A stretch of 64,000 nucleotides of DNA from JALYNX01 sp963780755 (GTDB lineage Bacteria > Actinomycetota > Acidimicrobiia > Spongiisociales > ZC4RG35). The first letter of the stretch is position 1. Each line of letters opens with the position of its first letter. This document shows, in pieces, positions 43,456 through 49,951 of the stretch. Where the stretch lies: assembly GCA_963780755.1 (NCBI GenBank), contig CAWACX010000001.1, positions 310,001 to 374,000 of the forward strand, read 5' to 3'. The notes under the pieces are model-generated. The model was not told the origin of the DNA and made no database searches. It saw only the letters and a list, made by a program, of their open reading frames with translations. The position numbers were made by a program, and so were the translations under genes.

Positions 43456-43781
43456 GGATTTCTGCTGGTCGTGATTGAGAAATCAGTGCGGCGACGTGAG
43501 CGAAGACGTGTGACATGTGTAGCCACCGGGCACGGCCATCGGGCACGGGTGCACATTAAGAGACTGTGAAGGCCTCTTATCCCTTATCCGGGGAGTGAGG
43601 ACAAGCAGGCGGGGCGTGCTACTCCCAACTAGAACTGCCCGAGCCGCTCTATATGCGCCGTTCCGAGCGGGTGGACTTCGGCTGAGCTCGAACATTCTGA
43701 TCGGCTTGCGCGGTCCAGGAGTGGGTTGCCGTCCGAGGACAGATCGGCATTTGAAACGGGAGCGATACGTAGGCTCCGTGA
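43456..43781. other. Left non-coding part of the tRNA-Asn insertion
   Basis: No convincing gene. Contains TGTGTAGCCA (43516-43525) and a tandem GGGCACGG at 43528-43535 and 43541-43548, both candidate integrase or regulatory sites. No clear promoter for the aldo/keto reductase is visible. Confidence 0.5.
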
Positions 43782-44777
43782 ATGAGCGACGAGATGACGT
43801 ACGGGCGTCTGGGGCGCTCCGGTCTGCTGGTGAGCCGAGTCGGGCTGGGGACGATGAGCTTCGGCTTCAACACCGACGAGTCGAGCAGTTTCGCGGTGAT
43901 GGACGCCGCGATCGATGCGGGTATTAACTTCTTCGACACCGCCGACGTGTACGGCGGTCCGCAGTCGCCGGACATGGACAAGGGCTACGGCATCTCGGAG
44001 GAGATCATCGGGCGATGGCTGCAGCGCAGCGGACGCCGCGACGAGATTGTGTTGGCCTCGAAGGTGTACCAGCCGATGGGTCTTGGGCCGAACGACCGCC
44101 GGTTGTCGGCGTATCACATTCGGCGTGCGTGCGAGGCGAGCTTGCGGCGACTGCAGACCGACCACATCGACCTGTATCAGATGCATCACGTCGATCGGGC
44201 GACGCCGTGGGACGAGATCTGGCAGGCGATGGAGCAGTTGGTGCGCGACGGCAAGATCACCTACGTCGGCAGCAGCAACTTTGCCGGGTGGGACGTGGCC
44301 CTCGCCCAATCAGCCGCTGCGACCCGTCACTTCGTGGGGCTGACTTCTGAGCAGAGCTTGTACAACCTCGCTGTGCGAACCGTGGAGCTGGAGTTGATCC
44401 CTGCGCTGCGTGCTCTCGGCATCGGCCTGATTCCGTACAGCCCGCTCCACGCTGGTCTGCTTACCGGTGTGTTAGCAGCGGCCAACGAGGGGCGGATCTC
44501 CGATGACGCGATGCGGCATCGCGTCGAGGCGCACCGCGATCAGCTCGAAGCGTATGAAGGTTTGTGCCGGGAGCTGGGGGCGAAGCCGGTCGATGTGGCG
44601 ATCGCTTGGCTGTTGCGGAACCCGGTCGTGGCCACGACGGTGGTCGGACCGACGACGAGCGAGGAGTTGCGGGCCGACCTCGGTGGGTTGTCCCTGCACT
44701 TGGATGACGAGGTTGTCGAACGACTCGATTCGATATGGCCGGGGCCGGGCGAAGCTCCGCAGGCATATGCCTGGTGA
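43782..44777 (+). CDS. Aldo/keto reductase
   Basis: A 331-residue TIM-barrel NADPH-dependent reductase. Catalytic tetrad: Asp in NFFDTADVYGGP, Tyr in the same block, Lys in VLASKVYQP, and His in YQMHHVDRATPW. The cofactor site is represented by YNLAVRTVELELIPALRALG, IPYSPLHAGLL and VVGPTTSEELRADL. The type resembles YajO/Tas/IolS proteins. Substrate unknown. It is the only gene of the tRNA-Asn insertion; by eye it uses TTG leucine codons more than its neighbours, consistent with transfer but not measured. Confidence 0.9.
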   Translation: MSDEMTYGRLGRSGLLVSRVGLGTMSFGFNTDESSSFAVMDAAIDAGINFFDTADVYGGPQSPDMDKGYGISEEIIGRWLQRSGRRDEIVLASKVYQPMGLGPNDRRLSAYHIRRACEASLRRLQTDHIDLYQMHHVDRATPWDEIWQAMEQLVRDGKITYVGSSNFAGWDVALAQSAAATRHFVGLTSEQSLYNLAVRTVELELIPALRALGIGLIPYSPLHAGLLTGVLAAANEGRISDDAMRHRVEAHRDQLEAYEGLCRELGAKPVDVAIAWLLRNPVVATTVVGPTTSEELRADLGGLSLHLDDEVVERLDSIWPGPGEAPQAYAW

Positions 44778-45093
44778 GCTGTTCACGGCGATCACCACGT
44801 CAGGGAACGACGCTGGTGTCGGCGTAACGCCACGCATATCTGCCGATCTGCTCGCTACGACAACTGCTCAGCCACCGCCAGCTCGCTCAGAACAACGCCC
44901 GAAGGAGGACGCAGCACCCACGCGCTAACCGGCAATATCGCTCGGCTCAGACGGGCGCACCGCACTCGTGTGTAGCCATTTGTGTAGCCGTACGTACCCG
45001 GACTGGACAGCACCAGACAACACGACTGGTCGAAATTCGTAGACAGGACAGCACCAAACGTCACCGACCGGGACTGGACGGACGGGGTGGGCG
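44778..45093. other. Right non-coding part of the tRNA-Asn insertion
   Basis: No gene I can support. TGTGTAGCC is present twice, at 44969-44977 and 44981-44989, 12 nt apart, and a GGACTGGAC word recurs near 45000 and 45070. These may be recombinase arm sites. The minus-strand open frames here read through the tRNA repeat and are artefacts. Confidence 0.45.
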
Positions 45094-45140
45094 GGACTGT
45101 TAATCCATTGGTTGTAGGTTCGAGTTCTACCCGCGGAGCC
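45094..45140 (+). repeat. Right attachment-site copy (3' half of tRNA-Asn)
   Basis: 46 of 47 bases match 43409-43455; the mismatch is at 45126. The preceding sequence (ACGGGGTGGGC) does not form a tRNA 5' half, so this copy is not a functional tRNA. Confidence 0.75.
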
Positions 45141-45276
45141 CCACACTCGGGATGCATGCCCTCTATCCCGTTCAAAGGCCGCAAGCCGGTCTCTCCGTAG
45201 ACAAGAAATTCCAAGGACTGGTCGTACGCGCTCTCTGATTTCAGCTTTCATCGGTTAGCAACATCGGAAGGCTGCC

Positions 45277-45744
45277 CTGGTTCAAGATCGGACCATCGTC
45301 GAAGGATTCACCGAGTTCGTCCTCGGCAACGAACAGCGGCTCCGTCACGCTTTGAGCGCAACCCTTGGATTGGAGACCGGCCGTGAAGCGGCAGCCGAAG
45401 CCCTGGCTTATGGCTGGGAGCATTGGGAACGGATCAGGGAAATGGAGAACTCGGTCGGCTATCTCTATGTGGTGGGTCGGGACCGGGGGCGGAAGATGAG
45501 CCGGACCCGACATGTCGTCTACCCCGATGTCATCGAGGATCGCACCCCGTGGGTGGAGCCGGGACTGCCCCGGGCGCTGGCCGCCCTCCCCGAGAGGGAG
45601 CGCGTGGTGGTCCTCCTGGTTCATGCTTACGGATGGGCGATGAGTGAAGTGGCCGAATTGCTCGAAGTGACCAAGAGCACGGTGCAGACCCACTCTGAAA
45701 GAGGCGTCAAGAAGCTTCGTCGCAAGTTGGGGGTGAGCCTGTGA
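45277..45744 (+). CDS. ECF-like (SigE-type) sigma factor
   Basis: About 155 residues from a tentative CTG at 45277. Region 2 looks like REAAAEALAYGWEHWERIRE and NSVGYLYVVGRDRGRKMS. Region 4 is PERERVVVLLVHAYGWAMSE and VAELLEVTKSTVQTHSERGV, a clear helix-turn-helix. The TTG at 45352 is too far in, because coding-like sequence (FTEFVLGNEQRLRHALSATL) precedes it up to a stop at 45256. The next gene overlaps by 4 nt and may encode its membrane partner. Confidence 0.8.
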   Translation: MVQDRTIVEGFTEFVLGNEQRLRHALSATLGLETGREAAAEALAYGWEHWERIREMENSVGYLYVVGRDRGRKMSRTRHVVYPDVIEDRTPWVEPGLPRALAALPERERVVVLLVHAYGWAMSEVAELLEVTKSTVQTHSERGVKKLRRKLGVSL

Positions 45745-47019
45745 GCCATGACTTGCTGAGCCAGATCCGGGAATACGGGTCGCAGATGGACGACTCACAA
45801 GCCCCACTCACCGTGTCTGAAGTCATCGACCGGGCCAGTGTGGTGCAGACCATCCCTCAGGACCTTCGTGGCATCCACCCCCGACCATCGAGACGTGGAC
45901 TCAAAGCCGTCGCAATTGCGGCCGGTCTCGTTGTCGTGGTGGCGCTCAGCATCGTCCTCGCCGCCACCCGCACCGACGTTCCGCCCGCAGCCACCACAAT
46001 CCCTACACCGAAGCTCCAGAATGAATGGGTCGCCTTCCCGATTGGCGACTCGGCTGGTGATCACGACATTTACTTGGTGAGTGTGGGTGAATCGGCGTTT
46101 CGGGTGGTCGGTTCGGATTCCGATGGTCTCGACCAGGAGTGCCCGGCTTTCTCGCCCGATGGTGGCCGGCTGGCGTACGGGGAAGCCGAAGGAACCTTCG
46201 AGACTGACTATGCCAGTGGGGCTTTGGTGGTCGCCGATGTCGATCCCGATGGCACCTTGTCGGAGGCGATCAGGGTCGATACTGGGCCTAGCTCGGCCCA
46301 CCCATGCCCCACGTGGTCCCCGGACGGGGAGAACATTGCCGTCGCTGTGAGGGAGAGCGGCGCTGGCGGCGATATCTGGATAGTCCCCACCGACACCCTA
46401 TCGCCAACCGTGCTCGAGAGCTCCTACGTTTCTCCTGACCCACCGGCGTTTAACTTCGACTCGGATTTCGAGTTCTCTCCCAACGGGACCGAGATCGCCG
46501 TCACGGATGAGGGAGGCATCAGCCTCTATGTAGTCGCCACCCAACGGAGGCGGTCCCTGGAGGGCACAGCTGGGGCCAGGACTCTGACCTGGTCACCGGA
46601 CGGCACCCAGATCGCCTACGAGTTCGATTTCGATGGCAGTCCGGACGAAATCCGCATAATCGAGGTCGACGGAACCGAGCACCATACGGTTGGTCGGCAA
46701 CTACGAGGCGCTGCACGGGATCGGGCCGGCATGGTCCCCTAACGGGGATCAGATCCTCTATCAGCGGGTGTGTTGCGGCGGCGAACGGCATGAGGTAGTT
46801 CTGGTGACGTTGGACGGACAGGAGGTCATCCTTCCCCAACTGCAATTGCCGGGAATCGAGGGCACTTGGTGGCCTCGCAGTGTGACTTGGTCGCCCGATG
46901 GCAGCCAACTGCTGGTGAGGGCGTGGAATTATGAAAACGAAACAGGCCAGAACGCCCTGATTGCTGTGCCCGTCGATCCAGAATCAGATCCGGTCATGCT
47001 GTATAGAGGGGATTTCTAG
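45741..47019 (+). CDS. Membrane-anchored PD40/TolB-like repeat protein, frameshifted
   Basis: The reconstructed protein is about 425 residues. A ~55-residue cytoplasmic N-terminus is followed by one membrane segment (GLKAVAIAAGLVVVVALSIV), a P/T linker, then PD40-type beta-propeller blades outside (CPAFSPDGGRLAYGEAEG, CPTWSPDGENIAVAVRESG, LTWSPDGTQIAYEFDFDG, AWSPNGDQILYQRV, TWSPDGSQLLVRAW). The frame breaks near 46682, where one extra C separates EHH from the next blade. GTG start overlaps the sigma gene, so it is likely the sigma factor's membrane partner, though no ZAS-type H-x3-C-x2-C motif is seen. Confidence 0.78.
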
Positions 47020-47083
47020 CGGTCCCTGACGCGTGAACTGGGGCAGTCTGCGCTGAAGTGGTTCAGCCCATGATGGTGCGGAG

Positions 47084-47302
47084 CTATGCGGGGTAGTTGC
47101 GCCGGACGATCTCGGTAGCGGCCTCTCGATCTGCAGCGTGGACCAGCAGGTACGACGGCTCTAGAGCGGAGAGACCACCAGTCTCTGGGTAGAGGTTCTT
47201 CATTAGACGCACTTCGAGCCCGACGTCTTTGCATGCAGCCTCGATGAGACTCGCACGGAAGAGGTCGTATCCAACCTCGATTCTCACCGTCTGATCGTCC
47301 AT
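47084..47302 (-). CDS. DUF2007-like small protein
   Basis: A 72-residue protein starting MDDQTVRIEVGYDLFRASLI, with EAACKDVGLEVRLMKNLYPE and a C-terminal YLLVHAADREAATEIVRRNY. This is the ferredoxin-like small fold seen in DUF2007 (putative signal-transducing) proteins. ATG 47302 has GAGGAG about 5 nt upstream; an open frame to 47386 is not used. It lies 16 nt after the marR stop and may be in the same transcript. Confidence 0.65.
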   Translation of the reverse strand: MDDQTVRIEVGYDLFRASLIEAACKDVGLEVRLMKNLYPETGGLSALEPSYLLVHAADREAATEIVRRNYPA

Positions 47303-47318
47303 GAACTCCTCTCGGAGG

Positions 47319-47765
47319 TTAGACCTCGACCGCGATCGACCTGGTCCGGCGAAGTGCCTCATCGATGACTCCCGCCTCTTCGTCACTGATGTGCCTGCCG
47401 AATTCGCGCTCCATCACGTCGAGGACATGGGGATCGGACGCCCTTTGAATTGCCTTGCCTTCCTCGGTGAGAGCGAGTTGAAATACGCGGCGATCCGTGG
47501 GACACGACATTCGCGCCACCAGGCCAGCCTCCTCGAGGCGGTCGACGAACCGGGTAGCCCCACTCTTGGTGAGCGTGGTCTCGTCAGCGAACTGGCTCAT
47601 CTGCATCGATCCACCGGCGAGAGCGATCTCGATCAGCGCCTCGTACCAGGCTCCCGAGATACCTACCTCGCGCCGAAGCGTCTCGTCTATGGCCGAGGTG
47701 ACTCTGGAGTGAACGTGCATTATCTCGCGCCATGCACGGACCTTGTCAGAAGGGGCTCTGGGCAT
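47319..47765 (-). CDS. MarR-family transcriptional regulator
   Basis: A 148-residue winged-helix regulator. WYEALIEIALAGGSMQMSQF, DETTLTKSGATRFVDRLEEA and MSCPTDRRVFQLALTEEGKA form the recognition helix and wing. ATG 47765 is chosen by family start (MPRAPSDKVRAWREIMHVHS) and lies about 6 nt from a -10 box, so the mRNA may be leaderless. It is divergent from the YceI gene, and a palindrome lies between them. Confidence 0.9.
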   Translation of the reverse strand: MPRAPSDKVRAWREIMHVHSRVTSAIDETLRREVGISGAWYEALIEIALAGGSMQMSQFADETTLTKSGATRFVDRLEEAGLVARMSCPTDRRVFQLALTEEGKAIQRASDPHVLDVMEREFGRHISDEEAGVIDEALRRTRSIAVEV

Positions 47766-47771
47766 AAGCCC

Positions 47772-47820
47772 ATGATACCGGGGAATAGTTGCACGGCACA
47801 ATGGTTGTAGTTAGCAACTA
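47772..47820. promoter_or_regulatory. Divergent marR/yceI control region
   Basis: A perfect palindrome TAGTT-AGC-AACTA (47808-47820) is a likely MarR operator. For marR (minus), TTGTGC-N18-TATCAT, with the -10 at 47777-47772. For yceI (plus), TTGCAC (47789-47794) lies 17 nt before TAGCAA, inside the palindrome. MarR binding would block the yceI promoter. Confidence 0.6.
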
Positions 47821-47846
47821 AGTACAGATCGAACAAAGGAGACGCC

Positions 47847-48401
47847 GTGACAATTGAGACTTCTACCCGACCTCAGATAGAGACTGGAACCTGGACCATC
47901 GACAAGGCCCACACCAGGATCGACTTCCTCGCCAAGCACCTGATGGTGACCAAAGTGCGGGGGCACTTCGCCGACTACCAAGCGAATGTGGAGGTCGGAG
48001 ACGACCTGAGCGACTCCAGAATCGACCTGACGTTCGAAGCTTCCAGCATCACAACGAGCGCAGCCGATCGTGACAACCACCTTCGGTCGAGTGACTTCCT
48101 CGACATCGAAAACCACCCCGAGATCAGCTTCGTCTCCACTGACATCAAGAGTGAAGGCGACGTCTGGAAGATCACTGGCGACCTGACAATTCGGGGGACG
48201 ACTCGACCCATCGTCCTCGACGCGACCTACGAGGGCTCCGCTACCGACCCGTGGGGACGCGAGCACGTGGGGTTCTCGGCGAGCACCCAGTTCAATCGTG
48301 AGGATTGGGGTCTCACCTGGAACGCTGCCCTCGAAGGCGGCGGTTGGCTGGTTTCGAAGGAGATCCGCATCGAGATCGAAGGCCAACTCGTCCGTCCCTG
48401 A
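47847..48401 (+). CDS. YceI-family lipid-binding protein (cytoplasmic form)
   Basis: A 184-residue lipocalin-like protein: GTWTIDKAHTRIDFLAKHLM, FADYQANVEVGDDLSDSRID, SASTQFNREDWGLTWNAAL. It lacks a signal peptide, unlike the anchored YceI protein at 39306. GTG start with AAAGGAGA 4 nt upstream. Control by the divergent MarR protein is likely. Ligand probably a polyisoprenoid or lipid. Confidence 0.92.
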   Translation: MTIETSTRPQIETGTWTIDKAHTRIDFLAKHLMVTKVRGHFADYQANVEVGDDLSDSRIDLTFEASSITTSAADRDNHLRSSDFLDIENHPEISFVSTDIKSEGDVWKITGDLTIRGTTRPIVLDATYEGSATDPWGREHVGFSASTQFNREDWGLTWNAALEGGGWLVSKEIRIEIEGQLVRP

Positions 48402-48436
48402 CTCGTAGCTTCCCTCCCCAGGGATAGCTTGGCGGG

Positions 48437-48922
48437 GTGCCACCAGAAAGGTCGAAGCTCGATCTGACGGTTGCGGCGGTGGCGATCGCCTTGCTGCTCG
48501 TGTCGTGCAGCAGCTTCGCGGAACGCTCGTTCGAGACCGATTCGGGCTCATGGGTTGTCTTCACCCAGCCGGCACTGCTCATGGGTGGGCGGGAGGCGCA
48601 GGTCATAGGGTTCGTCGAGATGGACCGGGAGACGGGCTGCGTCTACCTCCATCAGCCTGAGTTTGAGATCACCTACCCGAGCGTTTGGCCCGCCGGCACC
48701 GTCGTCACCCAAAACGGGCTCCGGCTGGGCGATGGTCGGGCGGTGCCTGAAGGGGAGTGGGTCGCCGGAGGCGGCGGCTACGTCGACGTCGACACCAAGG
48801 AAAGCGGCGGGGTCGGCTCCGACGAAGCCCGTGTTCTGGAACGCTGCCCTGGGGTCAACAATCAGTACGGGGAGGTTGCTGTCTTCGACTCGTCAGCGGG
48901 CGATATCGAGATCGGCGATTGA
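48437..48922 (+). CDS. Putative lipoprotein
   Basis: A 161-residue protein. The N-terminus LTVAAVAIALLLVSCSSFAE has a lipobox L-L-V-S-C with the cysteine at about residue 24. The mature part is beta-rich (WVVFTQPALLMGGREAQVIG; CVYLHQPEFEITYPSVWPAG) and has no family I know. GTG start is inferred. It follows yceI by 35 nt on the same strand. Confidence 0.65.
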   Translation: MPPERSKLDLTVAAVAIALLLVSCSSFAERSFETDSGSWVVFTQPALLMGGREAQVIGFVEMDRETGCVYLHQPEFEITYPSVWPAGTVVTQNGLRLGDGRAVPEGEWVAGGGGYVDVDTKESGGVGSDEARVLERCPGVNNQYGEVAVFDSSAGDIEIGD

Positions 48923-48957
48923 CCCGACGCAGGTCTCAGCGGCGGGGCTCGGTCCGC

Positions 48958-49342
48958 GTAACGGACCTCCCAACCCTGGGGCCACCGTGCGGACGGATGT
49001 AATCGACGTTAAGCAACGGCGGGCCTGGGCACTCTGAGTGGGCGGTGGATACCGCAGGTGAAGTCGGCACTCCCTTTGTGGCCCACCTCTCAGCGGTCCT
49101 GAAGACCGGCTCAGTATCTTCCGGGGCGCCAATCGTCGCGGCGAGCCTTCTCGACGCCCGAGCTATCGATCTATGGAGGACATACACCCAAGAGTTCGTC
49201 GAGGCAGTCCAGTAGTCCTCGCCCGAAGAGGACCTCGTGGCCCTCGGGCAAATCGTCGACTCGACGATGATCACACCTGATGGTGTCAGCCGGCTGGTCG
49301 CCGGGCGCGATCCGAGTAACGGACCTCCCAGCCCTGAGGCCA
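48958..49342. repeat. Two copies of a C-terminal protein module (decayed paralogues)
   Basis: GTAACGGACCTCCCA begins 27-nt near-identical stretches at 48958-48984 and 49316-49342 (two mismatches). On the minus strand each encodes WPQGWEVRY followed by A/S-D-R-A. Only the second is the end of an open frame, so the first looks like a fragment of a duplicated gene. Confidence 0.5.
49045..49215 (+). pseudogene. Small coding-like fragment
   Basis: A 56-residue frame from GTG, containing GEVGTPFVAHLSAVLKTGSV and LDARAIDLWRTYTQEFVEAV, ending in a stop. Composition is coding-like but there is no ribosome binding site and no family I recognise. It lies between the two repeat copies in a region that looks decayed. 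The remainder of 48923-49285 holds no gene I can support. Confidence 0.25.
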
Positions 49343-49510
49343 GCTTGCCGGGTCGATGGCCTCTTCCCAGACGTCGAGGAGCCCGAGCACGGCGTTCAAC
49401 ATGTTGTTTACTGCTTCACGAGCGTTGACTGCCGGGAGGGTGCCCGTGGCCGACCTTTGTATGAGGACCATGCCAGTACTTTCCCCAGGCACGCTGAGTT
49501 CAACCGCCAT
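49286..49510 (-). CDS. Small hypothetical protein
   Basis: A 74-residue protein starting MAVELSVPGESTGMVLIQRS, with a helix-like middle NAREAVNNMLNAVLGLLDVW and a C-terminus WPQGWEVRYSDRARRPAG that is repeated as a fragment at about 48950-48990. I recognise no family. It could be the surviving copy of a duplicated gene. Confidence 0.4.
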   Translation of the reverse strand: MAVELSVPGESTGMVLIQRSATGTLPAVNAREAVNNMLNAVLGLLDVWEEAIDPASWPQGWEVRYSDRARRPAG

Positions 49511-49523
49511 CGGCGACTCGAGC

Positions 49524-49742
49524 TCAGTCGGGGTCGGAGGTGGAACCTTGGTCGCTGTTCGTCCGGCGCCCCGACCAGATCAGCCAGAGCCCGATCAGGA
49601 CGGCCACGGCACCGAGGAGGACCCATGTCACGTCGCCGGTCATCCCGCTCTGTGGGGCAAAGGAGACGTCGAGACCCTGGAGGATCCAAACAATGCCGGC
49701 AAGGGTGAGGATGATCCCGAAGGCGAGACGGACCTTGTTCAC
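49524..49742 (-). CDS. Small two-TM protein
   Basis: About 72 residues from GTG 49742. Two hydrophobic segments: VRLAFGIILTLAGIVWILQG and VTWVLLGAVAVLIGLWLIWS, joined by LDVSFAPQSGMTGD. It resembles small actinobacterial membrane proteins of unknown role. The open frame runs on to 49814 but that part overlaps the aromatic leader promoter, so a shorter start is preferred. Confidence 0.5.
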   Translation of the reverse strand: MNKVRLAFGIILTLAGIVWILQGLDVSFAPQSGMTGDVTWVLLGAVAVLIGLWLIWSGRRTNSDQGSTSDPD

Positions 49743-49759
49743 CGTCGAGACGCTAGCTC

Positions 49760-49789
49760 TTGACAGCAGCGACCCCGCCTGTGGATAAT
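49760..49789 (+). promoter_or_regulatory. Strong promoter of the aromatic operon
   Basis: Consensus TTGACA (49760-49765), 18-nt spacer, GATAAT (49784-49789). The expected start site, about 7 nt downstream, coincides with the leader ATG at 49798, so the leader transcript is predicted to be leaderless. Confidence 0.75.
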
Positions 49790-49797
49790 CGCCGCAC

Positions 49798-49878
49798 ATG
49801 AAGGCGACCTTCAACCCGGCCGATTCCAGCGCTGCGCAGCGTTCGTTCGGGTTCGCCTACTTCTACTTCGGCGCCTAG
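49798..49878 (+). CDS. Phe/Tyr-rich leader peptide (predicted attenuator)
   Basis: A 26-codon frame, ATG to TAG. It begins MKATFNP and ends RSFGFAYFYFGA, with four Phe and two Tyr in the last ten residues. It lies 8 nt after a strong -10 box and 73 nt before the chorismate mutase-prephenate dehydratase-DAHP synthase gene, so it is the natural sensor of Phe/Tyr-tRNA charging, as in the pheA leader of enteric bacteria. I see no intrinsic terminator, so control may be by Rho or translation. Prediction from sequence only. Confidence 0.7.
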   Translation: MKATFNPADSSAAQRSFGFAYFYFGA

Positions 49879-49884
49879 CGCCGA
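49868..49884 (+). promoter_or_regulatory. Hairpin spanning the aromatic leader stop codon
   Basis: TCGGCGC (49868-49874) pairs with GCGCCGA (49878-49884) around CTA. The stem includes the last leader codons and the stop, so ribosome position would decide whether it forms. AGGCGA near 49802 could pair instead with TCGCCT near 49854, giving an alternative fold. Confidence 0.5.
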
Positions 49885-49951
49885 TTCACCCCACCCCCGC
49901 GCCACTCGAATCCACCTCTGACGCAACGCGTCCCATATACCGATTGATGAG

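Larger units (their letters stand above)
43409..45140. mobile_element. 1.7-kb insertion at tRNA-Asn bounded by 47-nt direct repeats
   Basis: The last 47 nt of the tRNA-Asn region (43409-43455) recur at 45094-45140 with one mismatch (C43441 versus T45126). The repeat begins in the anticodon stem, which is the usual crossover zone for tyrosine integrases acting on tRNA genes. The interval holds one gene (aldo/keto reductase) and no recombinase, so it is a satellite-like element or a remnant after loss of the integrase. TGTGTAGCC words occur near both ends. Confidence 0.75.

Noticed and set aside
43528..43548. Tandem GGGCACGG as a CRISPR or iteron
   Set aside because: Only two short copies; no spacers or replication genes. 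No CRISPR array was seen anywhere in the window.
44855..45251. Minus-strand open frames encoding GRTRTYNQWINSP and ELEPTTNGL
   Set aside because: These are the reverse complement of the tRNA-Asn 3' half read as protein, a well-known artefact.
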